This document shows, one piece after another, positions 18,079 through 27,758 of a DNA stretch of 64,000 nucleotides (position 1 is its first letter; the number at the start of each line of letters is the position of its first letter). This stretch comes from Bacillota bacterium (lineage in GTDB: Bacteria > Bacillota > Clostridia > Christensenellales > Aristaeellaceae): NCBI GenBank assembly GCA_023459275.1, contig JAEWVC010000008.1:80409-144408 (forward strand), read 5' to 3'. Under the pieces are notes generated by a model. That model worked only from the letters and a program-made list of their open reading frames with translations, ran no database searches and had not been told where the DNA came from. Position numbers and translations under genes: made by a program.

Positions 18079-18114
18079 AGGCTAAACACAATTTTATGAG
18101 GAGGGAGCGATCCT

Positions 18115-19425
18115 ATGAAACGTATCCTTGCCGCCGTCGTTACCATGGTCATGCTGCTTTTGTGCCTTCTGCCCGGTGCCATGGCGGAACCGGCGGTTAC
18201 CGTGACTTTCTGGGCTGCCTGGAGCCTGGAAGCCGGCATGGGCGCCATGATTGAAGAATTTGAGGCGGCCCATCCGGACATTCACATCGAGTATATGAAA
18301 TATCAGAACAACGATGAGGGCAATGTGGCCGTGGACATCGCGCTGATGGCAGGCGACGGTGTGGACATGATCATCAACTACGGCCTGAAACGGCTTGTGC
18401 CGCGTTCTGAAAAAGGATTGTTTGAGCCGTTGAACGCCTATGCCGAAAAGACAGGGTATGACGTAGTGGCGGAGAACGGCGATCCTACGTTCCTGATCGA
18501 CGGACAGTACTTTGGCCTGCCCGTAGGCGGCGAAGCAAGCACGGTGGCCATCAACGGAAAGTATCTGGAAGAGGCGGGCCTGACGCTGCCGTCAAACGAC
18601 TGGACGACAGATGACTTTATTGCCTATTCAAGGGCCATGACCAAGGGCGAAGGCGCGGCCAAGGTGTACGGCAACGTAAGCGAGCACAACCTGAACGCCA
18701 GCTGGGTGAATACGGCCAGGTCGGTGCTGGGCCCCAACTATTGGTATAAGGAAGACGGGACCTCCAATTTCGACAACAAGGCGTTCCTGGATGCGCTGAA
18801 CTTCCGCCTGCAAATGGAGAAGGAGGGGGTCAGCTATCCTTATACCGAGTACATGTCCACCAGCAACACAAACTTCAATATCTTTGTCACCGGGAAAGGC
18901 GCCATGGCCATGACGGGCAACTCCATCATCAGGACGGTGGTGAACGCCGAGACCGTTCCGGAAGGATTCAAGTGCTACTTTGCCAAGGTCCCCACCGTGC
19001 CCGGCGAGATGAATTATTCCATGGGGATCAACCCCTTTGATTATCTGTCCATGTGCAAGAACATCAGCCAGGAAAAGAAGGATGCTTGCTGGACGTTTAT
19101 GCAGTGGCTGGCTACCGACGGGAATGTGTGGATGGCTTCTGTGGCCCACATCCCCTCCTGGAAGAAAACCGACAAGCAGGCGGTCGTGGAAAAGATATTG
19201 GGCAACGGCGCGGGCCGCGACCGGATCGACGTGGACAGCCTGATCAAAAATGTGCTGGATTACGAAGCCCCCAATACCTACGACACCAATCTTACGGGCT
19301 ACGGACAATTGTATAACTTGACAACAGAATATGGCGAATTGGCCATTCTGGGGGAAATGACGCCTGAAGAAGCCCTGGCCGAACTCAAAGTGGAGGCCGA
19401 TAAGGTGCTTGAAAGCCTGCATTAA
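18115..19425 (+). CDS. Extracellular solute-binding protein (ABC sugar importer)
   Basis: This 436-residue family 1 carbohydrate-binding protein has an N-terminal export signal (MKRILAAVVTMVMLLLC) ending at AMA before EPAVT. The Cys in the hydrophobic core is not in a lipobox, so signal peptidase I cleavage is more likely than a lipoprotein. VTFWAAWSLEAGMGAMIEEF and the AMTGNSIIRT segment are typical of the family. The ATG follows GAGGAGGGA. A strong terminator-like hairpin separates it from the permeases, consistent with higher expression of the binding protein. No ATPase gene is present in the window, so a shared MsmK-type ATPase encoded elsewhere probably energises the system. Confidence 0.92.
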   Translation: MKRILAAVVTMVMLLLCLLPGAMAEPAVTVTFWAAWSLEAGMGAMIEEFEAAHPDIHIEYMKYQNNDEGNVAVDIALMAGDGVDMIINYGLKRLVPRSEKGLFEPLNAYAEKTGYDVVAENGDPTFLIDGQYFGLPVGGEASTVAINGKYLEEAGLTLPSNDWTTDDFIAYSRAMTKGEGAAKVYGNVSEHNLNASWVNTARSVLGPNYWYKEDGTSNFDNKAFLDALNFRLQMEKEGVSYPYTEYMSTSNTNFNIFVTGKGAMAMTGNSIIRTVVNAETVPEGFKCYFAKVPTVPGEMNYSMGINPFDYLSMCKNISQEKKDACWTFMQWLATDGNVWMASVAHIPSWKKTDKQAVVEKILGNGAGRDRIDVDSLIKNVLDYEAPNTYDTNLTGYGQLYNLTTEYGELAILGEMTPEEALAELKVEADKVLESLH

Positions 19426-19438
19426 TCCTTTCCGCCGC

Positions 19439-19480
19439 GGGAGCCCTCCTCATCCTGTTTGCGGGGGGGCTCCCGTTTTT
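19439..19480 (+). terminator. Intra-operon attenuating terminator after the binding protein
   Basis: GGGAGCCC (19439-19446) pairs with GGGCTCCC (19467-19474), followed by five T residues. It lies between the binding-protein and permease genes, and partial read-through would set a high binding-protein to permease ratio. Confidence 0.8.
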
Positions 19481-19520
19481 ATAAACTGAACCGATGGAAA
19501 ATGACAAGAGGTGGCGGAAA

Positions 19521-20405
19521 ATGCTTAGAAAACGCGAGAATTTTGCCGGGTATATGTTTTTGCTGCCAAGCCTGATCGCGTTTGTGATCCTGAAAATCTA
19601 TCCCGTGCTGTTTGCGATGCTGATTTCTTTCTGCAAATGGGATATCATATCGGGCTATGACAATATACGCTGGGCGGGGCTGTCAAACTTTGCGGCCATG
19701 TGGGGGGACCGGTATTTTGTCTCTTCCATGACCAATACGCTGTCCTATGTCCTGATGGTTGTTCCGGGCCAACTGATCCTGGGTCTGCTCTTTGCCATCC
19801 TCATTGACAAATGCGTATATTTCAAGCGGTATTTCCGTACGGCTTTTTTTATGCCCTACATTGCCAACATGGTGGCTGTATCCGTTGTCTGGATGGCGAT
19901 GTTCCATCCGTCCCAAGGCCCTGTAAATGCGGTTTTATCGGCCATCGGATTTCAAAATCCTCCGCAATGGCTTTCCAGCCGCGATTGGGCGCTGCCTACC
20001 ATCGCCATGATGTCCATCTGGACGGGTATGGGCTATTGCATCGTAGTGTATATGGCCGCGCTGCAGGGGATTCCCCAGGAACTGTATGAATCCGCAAAAA
20101 TTGACGGAGCGAATGGGCTGCAGAGCTTTTTCCGCATCACCATACCCTTGCTGTCGCCCACAACGTTCTTTCTGATGCTGATCAAGATCATCGGCACCTT
20201 CCAGGTGTTCGGCCCCGTCAAGCTGCTGACCAACGGCGGGCCCGGGCGGTCAACCATGGTCATTGTTTTTGAAATCTACCGGGAAGCTTTTCAATATTAC
20301 AACATCGGCTATGCTTCCGCGCTTTCGCTGGTGCTGTTCGGCATTATTATGCTCGTTACGCTGATCCAGATGGCCCTGCAGAAAAAATGGGTTTACCATT
20401 ATTAA
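19521..20405 (+). CDS. Sugar ABC transporter permease (MalF type)
   Basis: This 294-residue inner-membrane permease of a carbohydrate importer has about six transmembrane helices, starting with FAGYMFLLPSLIAFVI. The ATPase-coupling EAA loop reads ESAKIDGANGLQSFFRITIP. The ATG at 19521 was chosen because AGAGGTGG lies before it; an ATG nine codons upstream (19494) lacks a site. It is followed 12 bp later by the second permease. It forms the heterodimeric channel with that protein and receives sugar from the binding protein upstream. Confidence 0.92.
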   Translation: MLRKRENFAGYMFLLPSLIAFVILKIYPVLFAMLISFCKWDIISGYDNIRWAGLSNFAAMWGDRYFVSSMTNTLSYVLMVVPGQLILGLLFAILIDKCVYFKRYFRTAFFMPYIANMVAVSVVWMAMFHPSQGPVNAVLSAIGFQNPPQWLSSRDWALPTIAMMSIWTGMGYCIVVYMAALQGIPQELYESAKIDGANGLQSFFRITIPLLSPTTFFLMLIKIIGTFQVFGPVKLLTNGGPGRSTMVIVFEIYREAFQYYNIGYASALSLVLFGIIMLVTLIQMALQKKWVYHY

Positions 20406-20417
20406 GGAGGAAGATGC

Positions 20418-21263
20418 ATGCGGATGAAAACGGCTGTGCGCACCGCTTTGTTCAAGGGATTCATGACCGCCTTGATGCTGGGCGCTTCCTTCATAATGCT
20501 GGTTCCCTTTTTATGGATGCTTTCCACATCCCTGAAATCATCCGTAGAGGTTTTCAATTTCCCCATACAGTGGATCCCGTCCCCAATGCGCTTTGAGAAT
20601 TACACAAAAGTATGGCTGAACAGCTATTATCCGTTCTATCAGTTCTTTGGAAACTCGCTGTATGTGGCGGCGATGGCGCTTTTGGGGCAGTTCATCATGT
20701 GCGCCATGGCGGCCTATGCCTTTGCGAAAATCGAGTTCAAATTCAAGAACATTATTTTTATCCTGTACCTATCCACCATGATGATCCCGCACCAGGCGAC
20801 GCTGATCCCCTACTTTGCGCTGTTCCGCACCTTGAAGGTCTACAATACCTTCTGGGCGCTGATCCTGCCGGCCTGGATCAATATGACCTCCATCTTCCTT
20901 CTGCGGCAGTTCTTTATGTCCATCCCGGAGGAATTGTCGGAATCCGCCAAGCTGGACGGCGCACACCATATGCGAATCCTGTTCCAGATTATTGTTCCGT
21001 TGGCCAAGCCGGCTATCTTTACCCTGGTCATCCTGGGTTTTGTGGCAAGCTGGAATGACTATACCAACCCGCTGGTGTTCATCACCTCCAAAGCGAAATA
21101 CACCATCACCCTTGGCATCGCCGCCTATATTGAGGAAGACCAGACCCTGTATAACCTGATCATGGTGGCGGCAGCCTGCGCCATTTTGCCTATCGTTGTC
21201 GTCTACCTGATTTGCCAGAAGTATTTCATTCAAGGAATTGTCACCACGGGCATGAAGGGGTAA
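20418..21263 (+). CDS. Carbohydrate ABC transporter permease (MalG type)
   Basis: This 281-residue partner permease begins with a long hydrophobic helix (MTALMLGASFIMLVPFLWML). It carries the EAA loop ESAKLDGAHHMRILFQIIVP and ends with the typical QKYFIQGIVTTGMKG tail of MalG-type subunits. The start follows AAGGAGGAAG. It is placed in one operon with the upstream permease and the downstream FAD oxidoreductase. Confidence 0.93.
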   Translation: MRMKTAVRTALFKGFMTALMLGASFIMLVPFLWMLSTSLKSSVEVFNFPIQWIPSPMRFENYTKVWLNSYYPFYQFFGNSLYVAAMALLGQFIMCAMAAYAFAKIEFKFKNIIFILYLSTMMIPHQATLIPYFALFRTLKVYNTFWALILPAWINMTSIFLLRQFFMSIPEELSESAKLDGAHHMRILFQIIVPLAKPAIFTLVILGFVASWNDYTNPLVFITSKAKYTITLGIAAYIEEDQTLYNLIMVAAACAILPIVVVYLICQKYFIQGIVTTGMKG

Positions 21264-21303
21264 GAGGGCGGAACGCCCCCTGATATTGGGAAGGAGCGAG
21301 AGG

Positions 21304-22647
21304 ATGCGGGAGGCTTGGGATGTGATTGTGGCGGGCGGCGGTGTGTCCGGGTGTATGGCGGCCATTGCCGCCGCAAGAAACGGGGCGCGTACGCTGCTGG
21401 TGGAAAGATATGGATTTTTGGGCGGCACCCTGACCAACGCCGGCGTCGGGCCTATGATGACATTCCATGCCGGGGAACGGCAGGTGGTGCGGGGGATCGC
21501 CCAGGAGGTGGTGGACCGGCTTACCGAGGCTGGCGGATGTCTTGGCCACATCGAGGACACCACCGGCTACGCCTCCTCCATTACACCGTTTGATGCGGAG
21601 ACCCTTAAATGGGTACTGGACGAAATGACTGCGGAAGCAGGCTGCCAGGTGCTTTTCCATACCAGGCTTTGCGGCGCGCGCGTGGAAAAAGGCCGGATTG
21701 CAGCGCTTTCCCTACTTGGCAAAGGGGGAAAGCTCCCGGTTGAAGGCCGGTCCTTTGTGGATGCCACAGGCGATGCGGATCTGGCTTTTCTGGCCGGGGC
21801 GGAAACGGTTGCCGGCAGGGATGCGGACGCACTCTGCCAGCCTATGACGCTGAATATGAAGATTGCGGGCGTGGACGTCCAGGCGTTGAAAGATGCCGTT
21901 ACCAGGGAGCCTGACAATTTCAATATCAGGGACCTGACGGCGCTTGACCGTTCCCCGCGGCTTGCGCTGGCGGGCTTTTACCGGCAGCACCGCAAGGCCA
22001 AGGCGGAGGGGCGCCTGTCCACCGGCAGGGCGGATGTGCTGATGTTTGAAACAGTGAACCCGGGGGAATTCATCCTCAACGCCACGCGGGTCATCCGTTT
22101 GAGCGCGGTTGATCCGTGGGAGCTTTCGCAAGCGGAGCGGGAAGGAAGAAAGCAAGCCAGGGAGCTGTATGATTTTGTGAAGCGGGAGGCCGATGGCTTT
22201 CAAAATGCCACCCTCATCTCAACCGGCGTGCAGATCGGCGTGCGGGAATCCCGCCGCGTGATGGGTGAATACCTGCTGACTAAAGAGGACCTGCTGGCTT
22301 CCCGCAGGTTTGAGGATACGGTGGCGCTGGGCGGATATCCCATAGACATCCACGATCCCGCCGGCGAGAAAACCCATACCACCCATCTGAAGCGGGGGCA
22401 GTACTACAGCATCCCATACCGTACGCTGGCGGCAAAGGGCATCGAAAACCTGCTGGTTTCCGGCAGGTGCATATCCGTCACCCATGAGGCGGGCGCCGCG
22501 ATCCGTGTCACACCCATTGCCATGGCCACCGGCCAGGCCGCGGGGACGGCTGCCGCGCTGTGCGGCTTGGGAGGGATGGCGGCCAGGGAAGTGGATGTCT
22601 CCGCGCTGCAGGCGCTGCTTGAAAAACAAGGCGCAGTGCTCAAATAG
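21304..22647 (+). CDS. FAD-dependent oxidoreductase (FAD_oxidored type), copy 1
   Basis: This 447-residue flavoprotein has an N-terminal Rossmann dinucleotide motif, VIVAGGGVSGCMAAIAAA, followed by LLVERYGFLGG. The mid-region FVDATGDADLAFLAGAE and the C-terminal VSGRCISVTHEAGAAIR/ATGQAAGTAAAL flavin-contact segment are characteristic of the FAD-dependent oxidoreductase family often found in sugar operons. ATG 21304 was chosen because AAGGAG precedes it. Its substrate is not known; oxidation of a sugar or sugar acid is a reasonable guess. It lies directly before a lyase-family gene (16-bp gap), an arrangement repeated in inverted order at 40627-42758. Confidence 0.85.
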   Translation: MREAWDVIVAGGGVSGCMAAIAAARNGARTLLVERYGFLGGTLTNAGVGPMMTFHAGERQVVRGIAQEVVDRLTEAGGCLGHIEDTTGYASSITPFDAETLKWVLDEMTAEAGCQVLFHTRLCGARVEKGRIAALSLLGKGGKLPVEGRSFVDATGDADLAFLAGAETVAGRDADALCQPMTLNMKIAGVDVQALKDAVTREPDNFNIRDLTALDRSPRLALAGFYRQHRKAKAEGRLSTGRADVLMFETVNPGEFILNATRVIRLSAVDPWELSQAEREGRKQARELYDFVKREADGFQNATLISTGVQIGVRESRRVMGEYLLTKEDLLASRRFEDTVALGGYPIDIHDPAGEKTHTTHLKRGQYYSIPYRTLAAKGIENLLVSGRCISVTHEAGAAIRVTPIAMATGQAAGTAAALCGLGGMAAREVDVSALQALLEKQGAVLK

Positions 22648-22662
22648 GAAAGGAGAAAGTCT

Positions 22663-23571
22663 ATGGTCGGGCATACGGAAAAGTTCCATGGCATTTTCAT
22701 CGCATTTTACGCGTTTTATGACGACCGGGGGGAAATCAGCCCGGAGCGTATTGGCCGGGCTGCCAAATGGTATGTGGAAAAAGGCGTGAACGGCCTGTAT
22801 CTTACCGGCTCCAGCGGCGAGGGCATGATCCAGAGTGAGCAGGAACGGAAGCTCGTTGTGGAAAGCGTCATGAAAGCGGTGGGCGGCAAGACCACGGTCA
22901 TAGCCCAGGTGGGCGCTCCCAGCACCAGGGAATCCGTATCTCTCGCAGCCCATGCGGCAGCTTGCGGGGTGGACGGCATCTCCTCCGTGCCCAATATTTA
23001 TTACCGGGTGCCGGAAGCATGCATCGAAGCGTATTGGGACGCTATGATCACGGCGGCCAGAATCCCGTTTTTCATTTACAATATTCCGGATACCACGGGT
23101 TATAACGTGTCCATGCAGCTTTTTAAACGGATGATGGAAAAGGATTATGTGGCCGGCATCAAAACCACCAGTGAATCCTGCTCCCTGATCAACGCCATGC
23201 GGCAGGCAGGCGGCCCGGATACGGTGATCTTCAACGGCGAGGATGCCCAACTTCTGGCAGGGCTTTCTATGGGAGCCACAGGAGGGATCGGCGGCACGTA
23301 CGGCTGCATGCCGGAGCTTTATGTAAAGCTATATGAGGCATTTCAACGGGGGGATCTGAAAGCCGCCCTGCTGTGGCAGTCGCGGGCGGTTCATGCCTTC
23401 ATGCACGGCCGGGTCTCTTACAGCGGCGGCATCGCCAGCATGAAAGCCATCCTGGAGGCGCGCGGATTTGAAACGGGCGGTTCCAGGGCCCCGTTCCTTA
23501 CCGTGCCCAAGGATACACCCGTGATCCGTGAAGCGGCGGATATGATTGAAGCATGGGTCAAGGAGGGATAG
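22663..23571 (+). CDS. N-acetylneuraminate lyase-like DHDPS-family aldolase, copy 1
   Basis: This 302-residue TIM-barrel aldolase has the Schiff-base lysine Lys167 in GIKTTSES, the catalytic Tyr139 in FFIYNIPDTTG, and GSSGEG at residues 49-54. The Y-N-I-P-x-x-T-G signature and the spacing closely follow N-acetylneuraminate lyase (E. coli Tyr137/Lys165) rather than dihydrodipicolinate synthase. That reaction splits Neu5Ac into ManNAc and pyruvate, which fits the sialidase-like, YhcH-like and AGE-like genes around it. The start follows GAAAGGAG, and the next gene begins 3 bp after the stop. Other 2-keto-3-deoxy-acid aldolase activities remain possible. Confidence 0.82.
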   Translation: MVGHTEKFHGIFIAFYAFYDDRGEISPERIGRAAKWYVEKGVNGLYLTGSSGEGMIQSEQERKLVVESVMKAVGGKTTVIAQVGAPSTRESVSLAAHAAACGVDGISSVPNIYYRVPEACIEAYWDAMITAARIPFFIYNIPDTTGYNVSMQLFKRMMEKDYVAGIKTTSESCSLINAMRQAGGPDTVIFNGEDAQLLAGLSMGATGGIGGTYGCMPELYVKLYEAFQRGDLKAALLWQSRAVHAFMHGRVSYSGGIASMKAILEARGFETGGSRAPFLTVPKDTPVIREAADMIEAWVKEG

Positions 23572-23574
23572 GCC

Positions 23575-25062
23575 ATGAAACTTGACAGCACACACCGTTT
23601 GGCGTATGACCGGAGCCTGTTTGTTTCCATGCGGGGGGTGGATGTGCATGTGCTGCCGGTAAAGAAGCATCCGCTCAATCCTCTTTTGGTGCCCGACAAG
23701 CCCTGGGAGGAGGATGTGCATATCTATGGCAGCGTCCTGTACATAGACGGCATGTACAAAATGTGGTATTACGCGCGGACGGAAAGCTATGCGGTCCGTA
23801 TGACTTGCTATGCGCAAAGCGCAGACGGGATCCACTGGGAAAAACCCGAACTGGACGTGGCGGAATACCGGGGCATGAAAACGAATATCGTCTTTGGAAC
23901 GCCCGTGATGGGCGACGCCTTTGAGGAAAGCGATACGGTGCTCTATACTCCCTGGGATACGGGCAGGGAGTATAAAATGCTCTACGCCGCCCGCGCGCGG
24001 GAACATGCGCCGCTGGTAAGGCAGGTGCAGCGGGACAATTTTTTGAAACAGGCGGAGGAATACCGCCGCCGCGGCGACCATCAGATGGAATTGAAGCTAA
24101 AGGAGCGGGCCGGCCGGGTGCGGGAGGACCCGGCCACGGTCTTTGTGGCTTACAGCAGCGACGGCATCCACTGGCGCCGGCCGGAGGCGCCGGCCGTGCC
24201 GGCAATCAACGATATCTCCCATATGATGTACGATGATCGGACGAAGGAATACCGCATCTATGGCCGCGGTTTCCTATACGATGAAGGCCGCGTAGCCAAG
24301 GACAGGGACCAGCCCTTTTTTGACGGATACCTGGGCAGGGCCATCCTGCTGTCCCAAAGCGGGGACGGTGTTGTGTGGAGCGAAGGGAAGCCCATTTACG
24401 CCGCCGATTTTCTGGACAGGCCCGGGGACGAAATTTACAGCATGGCGGTTTTCCCTTGGGCCGGCCGGTACCTGGGCCTTGTACAGATGTATCATGGCGC
24501 ACCCGATGATATGACGCTTGATATACAGCTTGCCATCAGCGCGGATGGAGAACATTTTGAACGGGTGGGCGACAGGAATCCCCTCATACCCCTAAGCGGC
24601 GCAGGCGGCTGGGACAGGTTCAATACGTGCATCGCCTCCGTGCCATTTTTGAAGGATGGCCAGGTTTGGCTGTATTTCAACGGCGCGGTGTTCCGCCATT
24701 TGAGGATCACGGGAAGCTGCGAGTACCAGGGCGCGGATACGTGGGACCGCATCGTGCGCATCGGCCTTGGCACTTGCCTGCCCGACCGCTTCGCCTGCGC
24801 CAGAGCCAGCTTTTCTTCCGGCAGGCTGATAACCGTTCCCCTTGAGATGGCCTGCCCGGTGCTGCATATCAACGGTGAGGCCGCGTGGGGCAGGCTGGAG
24901 ATCTCCGTGACAAACGGGGAGAAGACCTATGAAGCATCTATTGTTGAAAGCGGCGGGGATGTGCCCCTGGCTTTGCCCGGATGGGTTGTTGGGGCGCCCG
25001 TAACCATCAGCTTCACATTGAAAAACGCGGCACTGTATTCCTTCTGGTGCGCACAGGATTGA
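23575..25062 (+). CDS. Five-bladed-propeller glycosidase-like protein
   Basis: This 495-residue protein has propeller-type repeats that read like GH32/43/130-class glycosidases: YGSVLYIDGMYKMWYYARTE, SADGIHWEKPELD and SSDGIHWRRPEAPA, each a blade with the D-G-I-H-W turn. No signal peptide is present, so it would act on imported sugar. The start follows AAGGAGGGAT, 3 bp after the lyase stop, which means translation is coupled. The exact family and catalytic residues cannot be assigned by eye. It could be an intracellular glycosidase or phosphorylase, or a non-catalytic propeller. Confidence 0.6.
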   Translation: MKLDSTHRLAYDRSLFVSMRGVDVHVLPVKKHPLNPLLVPDKPWEEDVHIYGSVLYIDGMYKMWYYARTESYAVRMTCYAQSADGIHWEKPELDVAEYRGMKTNIVFGTPVMGDAFEESDTVLYTPWDTGREYKMLYAARAREHAPLVRQVQRDNFLKQAEEYRRRGDHQMELKLKERAGRVREDPATVFVAYSSDGIHWRRPEAPAVPAINDISHMMYDDRTKEYRIYGRGFLYDEGRVAKDRDQPFFDGYLGRAILLSQSGDGVVWSEGKPIYAADFLDRPGDEIYSMAVFPWAGRYLGLVQMYHGAPDDMTLDIQLAISADGEHFERVGDRNPLIPLSGAGGWDRFNTCIASVPFLKDGQVWLYFNGAVFRHLRITGSCEYQGADTWDRIVRIGLGTCLPDRFACARASFSSGRLITVPLEMACPVLHINGEAAWGRLEISVTNGEKTYEASIVESGGDVPLALPGWVVGAPVTISFTLKNAALYSFWCAQD

Positions 25063-25072
25063 AAGGATGCCT

Positions 25073-26299
25073 ATGAAGACATTGCGGGTTGTTCTGGCGG
25101 GGATTGGCGGCTATGGACGCCACTTTTACGAGGAAACCGTGTATCACGGCACATCCGCAGATTTGGTCTGCGCGGCGGTGATACAGCCTGCCATGTCCAG
25201 GCATCCTGACGAGCAGACGGAGCTTGCGCAGCGAAAAATACCCGTCTATGCCACGCTTGGCCAGTTCTTTGAAGCGGGCGGGCGGGCGGACCTGGTGGTT
25301 ATCGCGTCACCGCTCCCTTTCCACTTTGAACAATGCGAGACCGCGCTTCAAAACGGCGCGCATGTTTTGTGCGAAAAACCGGTGACAGTTGGATGGCGCG
25401 ATGCGCTGACCCTGCATGAGCTCAGCCGCAAGAAAGGGCTGATGCTGGCGGTAGGGTATCAAAACAGTTTTTCGGATGCTATTCTCCGGCTGAAGGAGGA
25501 TGCTGCGGCGGGGCGCTACGGCCGCGCACTTTCCCTTTCCACGCTGCTATTGTCCGGCCGGAGCACGGCTTATTATGCCAGGAGCGGTTGGGCGGGAAAG
25601 ATGAGGGATGACAAGGGCCGGCTGGTGCTGGACGGCATCGCCAACAATGCGGGCGCCCATTCCCTGCATCTGATGCTGTATCTGCTGGGGTCGGGGCCGG
25701 ATGATTCCGCGCAGCCCGAAGCATTAGACGCGGCGCTGGCCAGGATCAATGCCATCGAAACCTATGATCTGGCCGCGCTGCGCGTAACCGCAAAGGCCTG
25801 CCCGGAGGTCCTGTTTTTCGGCAGCCACGCCTATGCCGGCGATCCCGCGACCGCCTACCGCTTTCAATGGGAAAAAGGATGGATGGCGGGGGATTTCAAG
25901 CAGTCGGATACGCTTGTGATGCACACGGAGCAAGGGGATGTTTTATACGGCCCGGTTGCTTTGGATGCGCTCAAGCCGCTCCATGATACGGTGGACGCCA
26001 TCCGCGGGGGAAGAAGTGTGCCCTGCGGCGTGCATGCGGCCGCCCCCCAGACCGCCTGCATCCAGGGGCTGCACACGGCAGTTGCGGTTGAAAGCATCAT
26101 CACGCCCCCCAAAATAGAAAAGGTTGAAATGCCCGACGGGCAGGTCTATTGGCAGGCGCCCCGGTTAAACGATGACCTGCGCGCCTGCTTTGCAAGCGGC
26201 AGGCTTCCGCATGAACTGGGCTTTCCCGGCTGGACGGCGGGGAGCGCCCAGGTGAAGGGCACAGACGGACAGCCGCTATGGGAAAGGATGGGGGAATGA
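25073..26299 (+). CDS. Gfo/Idh/MocA family oxidoreductase
   Basis: This NAD(P)-dependent sugar dehydrogenase of about 408 residues starts with the Rossmann segment VVLAGIGGYGRHFYEE. It carries the family motif CEKPVTV with the conserved EKP lysine and an AGAHSLHLMLYLLG helix near the active site. Two starts are possible, 25067 and 25073; the second was preferred because GAAAGG is better spaced. In sialic-acid loci such enzymes can act on 2,7-anhydro-Neu5Ac (the NanOx/YjhC type), but this assignment is only contextual. It overlaps the following amidohydrolase gene by 4 bp (ATGA). Confidence 0.82.
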   Translation: MKTLRVVLAGIGGYGRHFYEETVYHGTSADLVCAAVIQPAMSRHPDEQTELAQRKIPVYATLGQFFEAGGRADLVVIASPLPFHFEQCETALQNGAHVLCEKPVTVGWRDALTLHELSRKKGLMLAVGYQNSFSDAILRLKEDAAAGRYGRALSLSTLLLSGRSTAYYARSGWAGKMRDDKGRLVLDGIANNAGAHSLHLMLYLLGSGPDDSAQPEALDAALARINAIETYDLAALRVTAKACPEVLFFGSHAYAGDPATAYRFQWEKGWMAGDFKQSDTLVMHTEQGDVLYGPVALDALKPLHDTVDAIRGGRSVPCGVHAAAPQTACIQGLHTAVAVESIITPPKIEKVEMPDGQVYWQAPRLNDDLRACFASGRLPHELGFPGWTAGSAQVKGTDGQPLWERMGE

Positions 26300-27723
26300 T
26301 TGTGGATAGGCGCCTTGCGGGCTGTACGGCAGGCGGAAATACGCCGGAGCAGTGTGATCTTTTGATCAAAAACGCGTTTGTCATCACCATGGATGAGCGG
26401 CGGCGCCTGATCCCAAACGGCGCTGTTGCCATAAAGGATGGGCTGGTCCTGGCGGTGGGAGGAACAAAGGAGATAGCCGGGAAATATGCCGGTAAGGCCA
26501 TCGATGCCAAGGGAGGCGTTGTGCATCCCGGCCTGGTGGATTGCCATGAGCACCTATGCTTCCACATTACCAGGGGATGGGAGCCAGACACCTTTTCGGT
26601 GCACGACACATGGACGAAGTTCGAAAGCAAGGCTTTCCCGGCGCTGACGGCGGAAGACCAGATTCTGTCCACCATTTTGGCGCAAGTGGAAATGGCCAAG
26701 AACGGGATCACCGCTTTTTGCGATACCGGAACGGCCTTTTATCCCGATGAAGTGATGCCGTACCGCAACGAGGTAGGGATCCGGGGCTTTATGGGCTCCC
26801 ATATTGGGGACACGTTTGTGCCGGAACTGAAGTTTCTCGATAAGGACACCGACAAGGCGCTTTCTTATATTGAGCATCAGCTGGCCAAATATGGTGACGG
26901 AAGGGTAAAGGCCGGCGTGGGCATGAGCGGGATGGGCAACTGCTCCGACAGGCTGGTGGCGGAGGCGAAAAAGCTGGCGGCGGCACACGGGCGGGTGCTG
27001 CATATGCATCAGTGCGTGTATGAAGCCGAAATCGAAAAATACCGCGAAAAATATCATCAAACGCCCATTGAGCATCTTGATCATCTGGGTGTGCTGGATG
27101 CCGGCATGGCGCTTGTCCACATGATCCATGTTTCGGACAGCGATATCGCATTGCTCCGTTCCGCCGGCACCCACGTTGTACACTGCCCCGGAGCGTCCCT
27201 GAAGTTCTCCCTGGGGGCCATGAGCCGCGGGAAGTTCCCGCAGATGCACGAGGCGGGTATATCCATCGCGTTGGGCACGGACGCCGGGAACTGGGCGGAT
27301 GGGCTGGACATTTTGCAGCAGGTTTACCTGGCCGCCACCGTGCACAGGGAGGTACATCCGCGGCCCGTGTCCATCCGCGGCGAATCCGCCTTCGAAATGG
27401 CCACCCTCGGCGGGGCCGGGGCAATCGGGCTGGAAAACGTGATCGGGGCGCTGAAGCCCGGCATGAGCGCCGACCTGGTGCTGCATAAAACGAATATGCC
27501 CGAATGCCGTCCGGCATTCGACCCTTTTACCAATTTGATATACGCCGCCAGATCCAAGAGCGTGGATACGGTGGTGGTCCAGGGGGAAATCATTGTGGAG
27601 GCGGGCAGGATCACCCGCTTTGATGAAGATGCGCTCTATGAAAAGGCGGAGCGCGCCGCCTTCCGCCTGGCCGAGCGGATCGGATATCCCCTTCCATGCA
27701 GCTGGCCCGTTGCCGACAGGTAA
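26296..27723 (+). CDS. Amidohydrolase, TRZ/ATZ (SsnA-like) family
   Basis: This 475-residue metal-dependent hydrolase or deaminase of the cytosine-deaminase-like amidohydrolase group has metal-binding motifs HPGLVDCHEHLCFH, LHMHQCVYEAE, VHMIHVSDSD and the aspartate in GTDAGNWADG. The start is taken at 26296, where ATGA overlaps the upstream stop, after GGATGGGGGA. An in-frame ATG six codons upstream is possible. It is the last gene of the plus-strand operon, and a 35-bp gap separates it from the convergent YhcH-like gene. Deamination of an aminated ring or of a sugar-derived compound is possible; its role beside a sugar lyase is unexplained. Confidence 0.82.
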   Translation: MIVDRRLAGCTAGGNTPEQCDLLIKNAFVITMDERRRLIPNGAVAIKDGLVLAVGGTKEIAGKYAGKAIDAKGGVVHPGLVDCHEHLCFHITRGWEPDTFSVHDTWTKFESKAFPALTAEDQILSTILAQVEMAKNGITAFCDTGTAFYPDEVMPYRNEVGIRGFMGSHIGDTFVPELKFLDKDTDKALSYIEHQLAKYGDGRVKAGVGMSGMGNCSDRLVAEAKKLAAAHGRVLHMHQCVYEAEIEKYREKYHQTPIEHLDHLGVLDAGMALVHMIHVSDSDIALLRSAGTHVVHCPGASLKFSLGAMSRGKFPQMHEAGISIALGTDAGNWADGLDILQQVYLAATVHREVHPRPVSIRGESAFEMATLGGAGAIGLENVIGALKPGMSADLVLHKTNMPECRPAFDPFTNLIYAARSKSVDTVVVQGEIIVEAGRITRFDEDALYEKAERAAFRLAERIGYPLPCSWPVADR

Positions 27724-27758
27724 AGGCACCGGGTGATGATGTGTTTTGCCTGGGGCGA